From contig JAHBVR010000005.1 of NCBI GenBank assembly GCA_019637395.1, positions 322,484-386,483 on the forward strand: 64,000 nucleotides of DNA, given 5' to 3'. A program made the translations under genes and the position numbers. Position 1 is the first letter of the stretch; each line of letters begins with the position of its first letter. Below the pieces are notes generated by a model. That model was given only the letters and a program-made list of their open reading frames with translations, had not been told where the DNA came from and searched no databases. The DNA comes from Vulcanimicrobiota bacterium. Its GTDB lineage: Bacteria > Vulcanimicrobiota > Xenobia > Xenobiales > JADMJV01. This document shows, one piece after another, positions 37,728 to 45,517 of this stretch.

Positions 37728-38375
37728 TTACTCGGCGGAGCTGATTCGCTTTTCCATCGGTTCGGCGGCGCTGGGCCCGACATGCAGGCGAACCCGCGTC
37801 GGCAAATGGCGTTCCCACTCCAGCAATTCCAGACTCAAACCCGGCATCTGATGCTGCACGCACCAGTGGCGGGTGCGGCAGACGTAGCGCCATTCGTCCT
37901 CATAGGCCAGAGCCTCGGAAGCTCCGCTGACCAGATGACGGACTTCGTGCTGTAGAGTGGCCAGGGTGGCCACCAGGTCTGCGTCGGCTATTCCCGTGCA
38001 GAAACGGGGAGCCAGCATCTGCTGGCAGGTAAAGCACAAGTTGGGATTGAGCAGAATGCGCTTGCGCTCATCGGTATAACCGAAGGCGGCACGCTCCTCG
38101 GGGCGAGCGAAGGTCATTTTGTCCATAGCGCGGATGCGATGTTCCTTGAGCATGGTCGCCAGCAAGGGGTGCTCGCGGCCCTCCTGCTGCTTCCAGAGGT
38201 CCAGGGCGGCCACCACGACCCGTTCCTCTGAACCGGTCAGCGGTCGCGATAAAAACCTCCGACCCTCCCGCAGGGTCAGCATGGAGGCGCCAAAGATTAG
38301 CATGGATAGAGAAAATACCAACCACACCCAGGGTGGCGGCATACGCCAGAAGTCGCTTACTTGCTCGGAGTGCAC
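37728..38375 (-). CDS. Membrane-anchored protein with an HEXXH metalloprotease-like motif
   Basis: The 215-residue product has a single N-terminal membrane segment (about 14-34, PPWVWLVFSLSMLIFGASML) and a soluble domain with HEVRH at residues 143-147. Acidic residues follow (Glu154 and Glu159 in SEALAYEDEW), as in gluzincin zinc peptidases. Four cysteines lie around it (NLCFTCQQM, PRFCTG, RYVCRTRHWC). No exact family was recognised. The gene overlaps the 3' end of the anti-sigma gene by 19 bases. A role in processing that anti-sigma factor or another envelope substrate is an attractive but untested inference. Confidence 0.65.
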   Translation of the reverse strand: MHSEQVSDFWRMPPPWVWLVFSLSMLIFGASMLTLREGRRFLSRPLTGSEERVVVAALDLWKQQEGREHPLLATMLKEHRIRAMDKMTFARPEERAAFGYTDERKRILLNPNLCFTCQQMLAPRFCTGIADADLVATLATLQHEVRHLVSGASEALAYEDEWRYVCRTRHWCVQHQMPGLSLELLEWERHLPTRVRLHVGPSAAEPMEKRISSAE

Positions 38376-38962
38376 TTCAGCGTGTAGGAGTGATGATCGG
38401 GGCTGACTTGATAACCGGGAGTGTAAGTATCCTGGCCGCTGTCAGGGCAGTCGGGTAGCTTTTGTAAATACTCCGGCTGCAGTTGGCTCAAGCGCTCCGG
38501 ATAGCGACCCTGATGCTCGCTCCGATAGGCTTCCAGCGCCTGGGTGACCACCTTGAGGCTGCGTTGACAGGCGCTGCCGTCGCTGCTGGAACGCCCCCGC
38601 CAGAGGTGGGGGCTGAGCACCTGGCCCAGAAGCACGACCGTTACGGCTACGGTGGCCAGACCGGTCAGCGGGGTGGGCCGGTGGGAAGCGAAGCGACCCA
38701 GGGCGCGATCGAGGCGGGCCCAGAAGCCCGGCTTTTTCTCAGCCTCCAGCCGAATAGCCGCCATGGTGCGCTCGCCCAGGTCTCTTGGAGGCTCTTCGGC
38801 CTGCCAGTGCTGCATATCGGCCAGACCAAATTGCAGCAGCTCCCATTGGGAACGGCAGTCGGAGCAGTCGGACAGGTGGCGGGACAGGCCTTCGTCCGCT
38901 CTTTCGTCCAGTTGCCCGAGCGCGCGTTCCGGCAGCAACTCCTGGTAATCTTCGCAGGTCAT
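38357..38962 (-). CDS. zf-HC2 anti-sigma factor with a pilin-like outer domain
   Basis: The 201-residue membrane protein starts with a zinc-binding anti-sigma domain (CEDYQELLPERALG, then HLSDCSDCRSQW, i.e. the H-x3-C-x2-C pattern), followed by a helix, one membrane segment (about 95-115, LTGLATVAVTVVLLGQVLS) and an outer domain. The outer domain (CQRSLKVVTQALEAYRSEHQ, then GRYPERLSQLQPEYLQKLPD, CPDSG) resembles the C-terminal part of type II secretion pseudopilins. The ATG at 38962 is chosen because it begins the zf-HC2 motif and avoids overlap with the divergent sigma gene. A candidate ECF promoter lies just upstream. The domain combination suggests an extracytoplasmic sensor. Confidence 0.8.
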   Translation of the reverse strand: MTCEDYQELLPERALGQLDERADEGLSRHLSDCSDCRSQWELLQFGLADMQHWQAEEPPRDLGERTMAAIRLEAEKKPGFWARLDRALGRFASHRPTPLTGLATVAVTVVLLGQVLSPHLWRGRSSSDGSACQRSLKVVTQALEAYRSEHQGRYPERLSQLQPEYLQKLPDCPDSGQDTYTPGYQVSPDHHSYTLKCTPSK

Positions 38963-38999
38963 CTTCAATTCTTCGCTATCCTTCGAGGGAATCTTTTTC

Positions 39000-39027
39000 G
39001 ATACGCCGGTTGCCAGGCATTGGTTCA
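39000..39027 (-). promoter_or_regulatory. Candidate ECF-sigma promoter for the anti-sigma gene
   Basis: On the minus strand TGAACC (39022-39027), a 16-base spacer and CGTATC (39000-39005) fit the general GGAAC/GAACC - N16 - CGT pattern of ECF promoters. Transcription would start near 38992, leaving a leader of about 30 bases before the anti-sigma ATG. The adjacent ECF factor is the obvious candidate to read it, giving negative feedback. Confidence 0.35.
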
Positions 39028-39053
39028 AAAAAAGCCGAACCTCCGCCGTCAAC

Positions 39054-39611
39054 ATGAGCGACCTGTCCGATGAAGCCCTCATGGAGCGCATCCAGAAAGG
39101 CGAAACGCATTTGCTGGAGCTGCTGATCAAGCGCTACGAGAAACCGCTCTTTGCCTACGCCTTTCGCGTGGTGCAGCAGCGCAACGCGGCCGAAGATGCC
39201 TTTCAGGAGACCTTTCTACGCGTCTTTCGCAAGCGTGACAGTTATCGCGCCGGCGCGTCTTTCCGGCCCTGGCTCTACACGATTTGCCTGAACACCTGCC
39301 GGGACGCCTTGCGTGCCCGGGCTCGCCGGCCCGAATCGGAGCTGGAGAAAGCCGCCCTCTTTGTGCCCGATGCTCAGCCCGGACCGGAAACGCTTTCCTC
39401 GCAAAGCATGCTGGCCGAACGCATTAAAGAAGCCATTGGAAAATTGCCCGAAAAACAGCGTGAAGTCTTTCTGCTCAGCTACTATCAGCAACTGCAGTAT
39501 CCCGAAATCTCGGAAATTCTGGAGATCCCGGTGGGCACCGTCAAATCGCGCATGTTTCACGCCAGCCGTTTCCTGGCCGAACAACTCAAGGATTACCGCG
39601 ACCAGGCATGA
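39054..39611 (+). CDS. ECF-type RNA polymerase sigma factor
   Basis: The 185-residue product has sigma region 2 (about 20-90: LIKRYEKPLFAYAFRVVQQR, AAEDAFQETFLRVFRKRDSY, SFRPWLYTICLNTCRD) and region 4 (about 125-178: AIGKLPEKQREVFLLSYYQQ, YPEISEILEIPVGTVKSRMF). Regions 1 and 3 are absent, as expected for ECF factors. It diverges from a zf-HC2 anti-sigma gene over 91 bases; sigma and anti-sigma genes more often share an operon. Downstream on the same strand are a carbonic anhydrase (after a hairpin) and a receiver-pseudokinase, which may be in its transcript. Confidence 0.93.
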   Translation: MSDLSDEALMERIQKGETHLLELLIKRYEKPLFAYAFRVVQQRNAAEDAFQETFLRVFRKRDSYRAGASFRPWLYTICLNTCRDALRARARRPESELEKAALFVPDAQPGPETLSSQSMLAERIKEAIGKLPEKQREVFLLSYYQQLQYPEISEILEIPVGTVKSRMFHASRFLAEQLKDYRDQA

Positions 39612-39615
39612 TGCT

Positions 39616-39640
39616 CAGGGGGAGGCGGCAGCCCCCCCTG
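39616..39640. repeat. Hairpin repeat, copy 2
   Basis: CAGGGGG (39616-39622), an 11-base loop AGGCGGCAGCC, then CCCCCTG (39634-39640) form a 7-base-pair hairpin 4 bases after the sigma factor stop. It has the same architecture as 16077-16101, with the base pair at one stem end and two loop bases changed. No T-run follows, so read-through into the carbonic anhydrase gene is possible. Confidence 0.55.
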
Positions 39641-39658
39641 TTGCGAAGGTTGCGGCCT

Positions 39659-40360
39659 ATGTCAGACCCCCATAAAACCACTCTCAACTTGAAAGAGATG
39701 CACGATCTCTCGGTTGTGCGCATGCTGGCCGGCAACCAACGTTTTGTAGAGCGTATGGCCGCTGAGGATCCCGGCTTTTTCGAGCGACTGGAACAAGGAC
39801 AGAGGCCGCATACGCTTTGGATTGGTTGTTCCGATAGCCGCGTTTCCACCGATGTCATTACCGACACCGACCCGGGTAGCCTCTTTGTGCATCGCAATAT
39901 CGCCAATCTGGTGGTGCACACCGATTTCAATGTCTTGAGCGCCATCGATTACGCCGTCAACCATTTGAAAGTCCAGCATATTGTGGTTTGCGGGCATTAC
40001 AAATGCGGGGGCGTGGCTGCCTCCCTGGAAGCCAACGAATTGGGACTCATCGACAACTGGCTGCGCAACATTAAGGACGTGTATCGACTGCATGCGGCCG
40101 AACTCGACGCCATCGCCGACAAGAATGCGCGCACCGCTCGCCTGGTCGAGTTGAACGTGATGGAGCAGGTCTATAATGTGTGTAAGACATTCACCGTCCA
40201 GAAATCCTGGCGCGAGCACGGTCGCCCTTTCGTGCACGGTTGGGTTTATGACCTGAAGTCCGGCTTATTGAAAGACTTGAATGTCAATGTCAGCGGCCGC
40301 CGTGATCTTGAGGAAATCTACCGTTTCGATGTAGATAAAGCCATCGGATCCGCGCACTAA
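39659..40360 (+). CDS. Beta-class carbonic anhydrase
   Basis: The enzyme interconverts CO2 and bicarbonate. The 233-residue product has the beta-class zinc site: Cys57 in GCSDSRV, with the Asp59-Arg61 dyad, and His113 with Cys116 in CGHYKCGGV. FVHRNIANLV, DYAVNHLKVQHIVVCGH and the C-terminal GWVYDLKSGLL are further family signatures. There is no signal peptide, so it is cytoplasmic. The ATG at 39659 has GAAGG about 9 bases upstream; a longer frame from 39608 runs through the hairpin repeat and is unlikely. It lies 4 bases upstream of the receiver-pseudokinase gene, so these two are almost certainly co-expressed. Confidence 0.95.
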   Translation: MSDPHKTTLNLKEMHDLSVVRMLAGNQRFVERMAAEDPGFFERLEQGQRPHTLWIGCSDSRVSTDVITDTDPGSLFVHRNIANLVVHTDFNVLSAIDYAVNHLKVQHIVVCGHYKCGGVAASLEANELGLIDNWLRNIKDVYRLHAAELDAIADKNARTARLVELNVMEQVYNVCKTFTVQKSWREHGRPFVHGWVYDLKSGLLKDLNVNVSGRRDLEEIYRFDVDKAIGSAH

Positions 40361-40364
40361 AAAA

Positions 40365-42020
40365 ATGACACCGGCGCAAACATCCATCCTCCTTTTGGAG
40401 GACGATGACAACCTGCGCGAGGTGTTGGCCATGACGCTGGAGGACGCCAACTATCAAGTGACCGCCTGCCGTCGGCCCGAAGACGCCATTGCCGCCGCCA
40501 AAGCCCAACGCTTTCAATTATTCATCACGGACGTGCGCATGGCCGGCAGCACCGATGGTGTGGGCGCGCTGGTGATTATCAAGGGCATCCGCCGCACTAT
40601 TCGCACCATCGTCATTACCGGTTACGCCAGCGAGGATGTGCCCGTGCGAGCCATGAAGGCGCAGGCAGACGATTACCTGCTGAAAGGCGATCAAGGCTTT
40701 GGCATTGGGGAACTGCTGCGCGTCATCAAGCGTGTGCTGGAACGCGAGCCGGTCAGCGCCAGCTGGGGCGACCGCCTGCGCCGCTGGGTCTCCATGCCCA
40801 GCCGCATGCTGGTGGAGGCTCGCCTGCCCGAGTTGGAACAAGAGCGCCAGAATTTCTTCGACCAGTTCTTCGTGGGCCTGCGACCCGGTCATATCAACCC
40901 GGAAAATGCCTACCAGATCTGGCGCCGGCTCCAAGAATACGAGCTTAAGTTTCACCAGATCAGCCAGCCCTCGCAGGTGGATGTGCTGCGCACGGGCTAC
41001 CGCGCGCTTTCCCAGCATCTGCTGACCACCGCGCCGCTGCCCGAGGTGGAATGGAAAGACCAGTTGACCCGAGAGCAAATTTCCCGAATCGTTCGCCAGT
41101 TGCGTGAGGGCAAAGTCAGCAGCGAACAACTGCGATTGGCCACCATCTTGCTGCTCGACCCGACGGCCCGGCGCAACTCGGCCGAAGCCTTCGCCTGCTA
41201 TCAATTACTCTGGGGCGACGCGGAAAGCACGGGCGAACCTTCCCCGGTCGATCCCCGCATCGGATTGACCGTGGCCGGGCACCGCATCGCCGAACTGCTG
41301 GAATCCCGGGGAGACGTGGAACGCTATCGGGCCCTGGCTCCCAAGGCCGGCGCGGAGCCACGCCTACTGGAAATTATTCCCGTCACCCCCGAATCTTCAA
41401 GCGCTCTGGCGCGGGCCAAGGAGCGCGGCAGTCTGCGCCACGGCGAGCGGCGCGAAAATCACTTCTGGGTGTTGCGTGATTGGCATACGCGCGAACAAAC
41501 CCTCAGCGACTGGTTGCGCCCCGGCGGCTACGACGCCGTCGAACTGGTGGCCAACCTGCGCCCGCTTTTTGAAGCCATCTACCAATTTCACCATCAGGGG
41601 CTGTACGACGGCGGCTTGAATCTTGGTCGTATCCACCTGACCGCGCGCGGGCCGGTGGTGGAGGAGTTCGCCAGTTTCTTACCCTGGCGGCTTTTTCTGG
41701 AGCGCGGCAAGGCCATGGGCGGCGTGCAGGTCTTCTACATCGCCCCCGAGATCTTCCACGACGGATTAGGGCCGGCATCCGATCAATACTCCCTGGGCGT
41801 CATCGTCTATCAGTTGCTGACCGGCTCGAGTTCTCAGGACCTCACCCAATTGATGCAGGCTCGTTTCAACGGCCAGACCCCCGATCTGGTCGACGCCGAG
41901 AAATTGGCCGCCCCCTTGCGCCAGATGGTCCATCACGATCCGTCCCGTCGCTACGCCAACGTGGGATTGGCCTGGCAAGCCCTGCGCCAGGCCGCCGGTT
42001 TTCAGGGAGCTGAGGCATAG
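40365..42020 (+). CDS. Response-regulator receiver fused to a pseudokinase
   Basis: The 551-residue protein starts with an intact receiver domain: acidic pair in LLLEDDDNL, phospho-acceptor Asp56 in FITDVRMAG, Thr85 in VITGYAS and Lys107 in DDYLLKGD. A helical middle region of unknown fold (about 135-330) follows, then a Ser/Thr-kinase-like C-lobe (about 370-545). There the catalytic loop reads LYDGGLNLGRIHL instead of HRDLKPxN and the DFG site reads EEFAS, while YIAPEI and SDQYSLGVIVYQLLTG are kept. All catalytic residues are lost, so it is a pseudokinase, probably a phosphorylation-switched scaffold. The gene is 4 bases after carbonic anhydrase and overlaps the convergent M20 peptidase gene by 19 bases. 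Confidence 0.85.
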   Translation: MTPAQTSILLLEDDDNLREVLAMTLEDANYQVTACRRPEDAIAAAKAQRFQLFITDVRMAGSTDGVGALVIIKGIRRTIRTIVITGYASEDVPVRAMKAQADDYLLKGDQGFGIGELLRVIKRVLEREPVSASWGDRLRRWVSMPSRMLVEARLPELEQERQNFFDQFFVGLRPGHINPENAYQIWRRLQEYELKFHQISQPSQVDVLRTGYRALSQHLLTTAPLPEVEWKDQLTREQISRIVRQLREGKVSSEQLRLATILLLDPTARRNSAEAFACYQLLWGDAESTGEPSPVDPRIGLTVAGHRIAELLESRGDVERYRALAPKAGAEPRLLEIIPVTPESSSALARAKERGSLRHGERRENHFWVLRDWHTREQTLSDWLRPGGYDAVELVANLRPLFEAIYQFHHQGLYDGGLNLGRIHLTARGPVVEEFASFLPWRLFLERGKAMGGVQVFYIAPEIFHDGLGPASDQYSLGVIVYQLLTGSSSQDLTQLMQARFNGQTPDLVDAEKLAAPLRQMVHHDPSRRYANVGLAWQALRQAAGFQGAEA

Positions 42021-43339
42021 TCGGCCACCACCCGGTAGTAGATGCGCAAGGCGGGTTCGAACTGGTCCACGGGGATGCGCTCGGCGTCGGAATGCATGGA
42101 GGCGATGATGGAGGCGTCCACCACCGCCGTGCCCAGGCCATAGGCCTTGACGCCCTTTTGGCGCAAGCCGTTGGAGTCGGTACCGAAGGGCACCAGGTAG
42201 GGGGTGACCACCGCCTGGGCATACTCACGCTGAATGGCTTTCTCGATGGAGGCAAAGAGGGGGGTGCGATAGTCGCTGACGGGAGTGGGATCGGTGCTGT
42301 GGGTTACCTCGAACTTGAGCCCGGGAATCTCTCCCAAGAGGGTCTGCACTCGTTTGAGAAAGCCGGGTAAATCGGTCTCGGGCATGAGGCGAAAATCCAA
42401 GGTGGCTTCGGCTTTCGAGGGAATCACGTTGACTTTGGGAGGGTCCCCCACGCCGGAGCGGAGCGAAGTAATCGACAGCGTGTCGCGCTGGATGGCGCGG
42501 GTGAACTTGTTGTCGGCCATGCCGCTGACGCGCTTCTGAAAATCATCGAGCAGGCGGCTCTGCACGCCCGGGTCTTTTTTCAGCATGGCGTCCAGCCGGT
42601 TCAAACCTTCCCGCAGGCGGTCGTTGGCGTTGTCGGGTACGGGCTGAGAGGCGTGGCCGCTGGTGCCCTCGGCGATCAGCCTGGCCCACACGATTTTCTT
42701 CTCGGCCACCGACACGCCGAAGACCAGCTCGCCCTTGCCCGAGAGCAGATCCCTGGTGCCGAATCCGCCTTCGTCCAGCGCGTATTCGCACTCGATTTCC
42801 GGCCAGTGCCGAGCGATCATCCACTGGGCTCCCTGATCCCCTCCGCTTTCTTCGTCGGCGCTGCACAGCAGCAGCACATCGTGTTGCAGTTCCAGCTTTT
42901 CCTTTTTCAGGGTGATGAGAGTAAGAGCCTGAAAGATGCCGGTGGTCTTCATGTCGATGGCGCCCCGCCCGTAGAGCAGGCCGTCTTTGAGCTGAGCGGC
43001 GAAGGGGTCGACCGGCCAGCGACTGGCGTCGGCTGGCACCACGTCCATATGATTGAGCATGAGCAGGCCTTTGCCGGGCGTTTTGCCGGGCAGGCGGGCC
43101 ACCAGATTGACATGGCCCGGCGACGATTCAAACAGCTTGCATTCGATGCCCTCGGACTCGAGCAGCTTCTGCATAAAAGCGGCTGTTTGCGCGGTGTTAG
43201 CCGGCGGGTTGACCGACGGAATGCGGATGTATTCCTGAGAGAGGGTCAGGGCTCTTTGCCCGAGTGACTTGAAATCGGGTTCGGCGATCGCGGAAGCACA
43301 CAGAGCGAAAAAGAAAAAGGCCGGCCATGCTTTGAACAT
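42002..43339 (-). CDS. Exported M20-family metallopeptidase
   Basis: The 445-residue zinc peptidase has a signal peptide (MFKAWPAFFFFALCASAIAE). The M20 metal ligands are visible: MLNHMDVVP (His, Asp), GRGAIDMKTTG (bridging Asp), SADEESGGDQGAQWM (catalytic Glu and ligand Glu) and LDEGGF. The lid/dimerisation domain (about 205-330) begins near VFGVSVAEKKIVWARLIAEG with the His in TSGHAS. The family includes dipeptidases, carboxypeptidases and aminoacylases; the substrate cannot be told. Export suggests peptide scavenging. It converges on the receiver-pseudokinase gene and may be co-transcribed with the RDD gene upstream. Confidence 0.92.
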   Translation of the reverse strand: MFKAWPAFFFFALCASAIAEPDFKSLGQRALTLSQEYIRIPSVNPPANTAQTAAFMQKLLESEGIECKLFESSPGHVNLVARLPGKTPGKGLLMLNHMDVVPADASRWPVDPFAAQLKDGLLYGRGAIDMKTTGIFQALTLITLKKEKLELQHDVLLLCSADEESGGDQGAQWMIARHWPEIECEYALDEGGFGTRDLLSGKGELVFGVSVAEKKIVWARLIAEGTSGHASQPVPDNANDRLREGLNRLDAMLKKDPGVQSRLLDDFQKRVSGMADNKFTRAIQRDTLSITSLRSGVGDPPKVNVIPSKAEATLDFRLMPETDLPGFLKRVQTLLGEIPGLKFEVTHSTDPTPVSDYRTPLFASIEKAIQREYAQAVVTPYLVPFGTDSNGLRQKGVKAYGLGTAVVDASIIASMHSDAERIPVDQFEPALRIYYRVVADYASAP

Positions 43340-43353
43340 GACCGGCGCTTCGG

Positions 43354-43929
43354 TTACAGGACCGAGTTGTCCTCGGGATGGGCCTGTAGCTCGGCCACTT
43401 CATAGACAGCGGTGTGGGTCAACTGGTCGTGCAGGGCCTGGCGCCCGGCGCCCAGGGCGAGGAAGCAGCCGCCCAAGACCACCGCCTGTAGTAACGGTGC
43501 CACAAAGGCGGCCGGGGCCAGGCCGATGAAGGTCAGCAGCGAGATCAGGATGGCGTTGTGTTTGACCAGCCAGCGCGAAAAGACCTGTCCGAGGGACGGG
43601 CTGGAACCGTCTTCATTTTTCACGCGCAGACCCATCACCAGCTTGCCGGGGGTCCAGCCGAAGAAGGCTTCCATCAGGTTGTAGGGCAGGCTGAGGAAAG
43701 TCGCCATCAAGGCCGTCACCAGCAAGAATATTCCCACCCCCAGCAGGCCGCTGGCCAAAACGGCTGTTTCCGGTGAGGCCGCGGCGGCGTCCAGGTGGAA
43801 GAGCTTATGGGCGATCACGGAAGAGAGGCTGCCGGCCATCAATCCGAAGACGACCGAAATCGCTCCCAGCAAGAGCACGTCGATCACCAGCGCCACCAAA
43901 CGGGGCCCGAAACCAGCACGTTGTTTCAT
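43354..43929 (-). CDS. RDD-family membrane protein
   Basis: The 191-residue membrane protein has about four membrane segments. The RDD signature appears as GFGPRLVALVIDVLLLG in the first segment (Arg and Asp) and GWTPGKLVMGLRVKNEDGS in the middle, with a final RQALHDQLTHTAVY. Function is generally unknown; some members are proposed transporters. The ATG at 43929 begins MKQRAGFG. A longer frame from 43965 has an untypical start and crosses the likely promoter. It is followed by the M20 peptidase 14 bases downstream. Confidence 0.85.
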   Translation of the reverse strand: MKQRAGFGPRLVALVIDVLLLGAISVVFGLMAGSLSSVIAHKLFHLDAAAASPETAVLASGLLGVGIFLLVTALMATFLSLPYNLMEAFFGWTPGKLVMGLRVKNEDGSSPSLGQVFSRWLVKHNAILISLLTFIGLAPAAFVAPLLQAVVLGGCFLALGAGRQALHDQLTHTAVYEVAELQAHPEDNSVL

Positions 43930-43954
43930 AAGGGTAATCCACCTTCCTGCACTT

Positions 43955-43960
43955 ATTATA
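43955..43960 (-). promoter_or_regulatory. Possible -10 element upstream of the RDD gene
   Basis: A perfect TATAAT on the minus strand sits in a short AT-rich island 26 bases upstream of the RDD start, inside the palindrome CTTATTATAAG. No good -35 hexamer is seen at the usual spacing, so the call rests on the -10 and position only. Confidence 0.25.
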
Positions 43961-43995
43961 AGCACTTTTGTAAGCTAGACTACTGCAAAAAGTGT

Positions 43996-45510
43996 TTATC
44001 TTTTTACGCGTCCCCAGAGTTCCGGCCAGCCCTGCACCGTTTCCCAGGCGCTCCAGGCCAGCCGGCACGGAGCTTCGCCCGGGTCCTTATCGTAGATCAG
44101 CACGTTGAATCCGAATTCCCGGGCCGGGGGCAGGGGAAGGCGTGTCTGCAGGCGGTAGCCGCCCGGCTGCCGGGTCAGTCGCAGGGGGCCGGTCCAGGGC
44201 CCGGGATGAGCGTCGGCGTCGCGGGCGGCCATCGGCTTACCGAGCGTATTCTGGGCGATGATGCCCAACTTGAAGGTGGTGCTGGTGTCCTGGCTGCGGC
44301 CACTGGGGTCGAGAGTGATTTCCACCGCGTCGGTGCGCCAGTGGGCGCGGTTTTCGCCGGGGGGCAGTTCGGCGACCAGCTGATCATCCTGGACCTCCAC
44401 TTCCACGCACAGCTCCGCCGCCGCGGTTTTGAGACGGAAGCGTCCGGAAGCATCGGCTGAACCCCGATTTTCGCCTTCCCAGCTCGAGGTGATGGGCTGC
44501 CAGGCGCTCCAACTCGGCCCGATGGTCAGCGCCGGCACCACCTGCAGAGTGGCCGGAAGGCCGGCCAACCGCAACGGGTGGGGCCCAGGTTGGGCGGGAG
44601 CCCGGGTGACCACTTCCCCTTTGGGTTTCAGAGGCCAGCGCACCGTCTCCCCGGGGCGGCACACGCGGGTGGCCGGGGCCAGCACTTCCAGGTCCAGGCC
44701 CAGGCCGCGGCTCCAGCGCAAAAATCGCGTCAGGGCGGGAGTCCGCTCCAGTTCCAGGGCCGGCGCCGGACGAGGTCCCGGCGTCGATGGATCGGTTTCT
44801 CCTCGCGCGGCGGCCAGCACGAACGATTCGTAATCGGAGCGCTGGAGCAGGTGGGGCGGCCACTGGCTGCGATAGAGACGCAACGCCCGCAGTTCGAGAT
44901 CGCCGAATTCGCCGGTGGGAAGGCGCAGGTCCGGTTTGAGCCCGTCGGCGCCATACTCCAGCGTGTAGTAGAGTTTGCGGGGGGCCCAGGCAGGCAGCCC
45001 TTCGCCGCCGCCGCGGGGGCTGACGAAAAAAGCTTCGGTGGTGAGCTGGGCGATCAGCTGATGATCGCCATGACCGCGCGGGGCCGGACTCATGGTGATA
45101 AGCACTTCCGGGCGGTAATAACGGACCAGGCGCACCAGTCGCTTCAGAGTTTCGGCTCGTCCCCAGTTGCGTTCACTCAGGCGGACGCTGGTGGTGAAGC
45201 CGGAATCCAGCCTTTCCAGATAGTGGATGGTAGAAATTCCCAGCAAATTCAGGGCGGCCCGTTCTTCGCTTTCACGCAGCAGTCCGAGGGCGGCGCCTTG
45301 TTCCGGCCCGATCAAATTCCCGCCTTGTTCCCCCCGGGTGGCCGTGACCACTCCGACCTGCTTGCCTTGCGCGGCGTAGCGAGCCAGCGTGGCGGTAGCG
45401 GTGGAATCGTCATCGGGGTGCGCGCCCACGAACAGAATGTCGAGTTTGCGTACAGGCTCGGCGCCGGCTGCGGCACAGAGCAGAGCGGCCAGCAGAAGTC
45501 GGCGCAGCAT
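43996..45510 (-). CDS. Exported PIG-L-family deacetylase with a CBM9-like C-terminal domain
   Basis: The 504-residue product has a signal peptide (MLRRLLLAALLCAAAGAEP) and a PIG-L/LmbE zinc deacetylase domain (about 22-250). It shows AHPDDDS at residues 30-36 (zinc ligands His31 and Asp34, base Asp33) and HGDHQLIAQL with the third ligand. The C-terminal half (about 345-504) resembles a family 9 carbohydrate-binding or DOMON-like beta sandwich (CVEVEVQDDQLVAELPPGEN, HWRTDAVEITLDPSGRSQDT, FGFNVLIYDKDPG). Likely substrates are N-acetyl sugars outside the cytoplasm. The ATG at 45510 is 8 bases after the Uma2 gene; a longer frame from 45726 is only that gene's shadow. Confidence 0.88.
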   Translation of the reverse strand: MLRRLLLAALLCAAAGAEPVRKLDILFVGAHPDDDSTATATLARYAAQGKQVGVVTATRGEQGGNLIGPEQGAALGLLRESEERAALNLLGISTIHYLERLDSGFTTSVRLSERNWGRAETLKRLVRLVRYYRPEVLITMSPAPRGHGDHQLIAQLTTEAFFVSPRGGGEGLPAWAPRKLYYTLEYGADGLKPDLRLPTGEFGDLELRALRLYRSQWPPHLLQRSDYESFVLAAARGETDPSTPGPRPAPALELERTPALTRFLRWSRGLGLDLEVLAPATRVCRPGETVRWPLKPKGEVVTRAPAQPGPHPLRLAGLPATLQVVPALTIGPSWSAWQPITSSWEGENRGSADASGRFRLKTAAAELCVEVEVQDDQLVAELPPGENRAHWRTDAVEITLDPSGRSQDTSTTFKLGIIAQNTLGKPMAARDADAHPGPWTGPLRLTRQPGGYRLQTRLPLPPAREFGFNVLIYDKDPGEAPCRLAWSAWETVQGWPELWGRVKR

Positions 45511-45517
45511 GTTGGCC

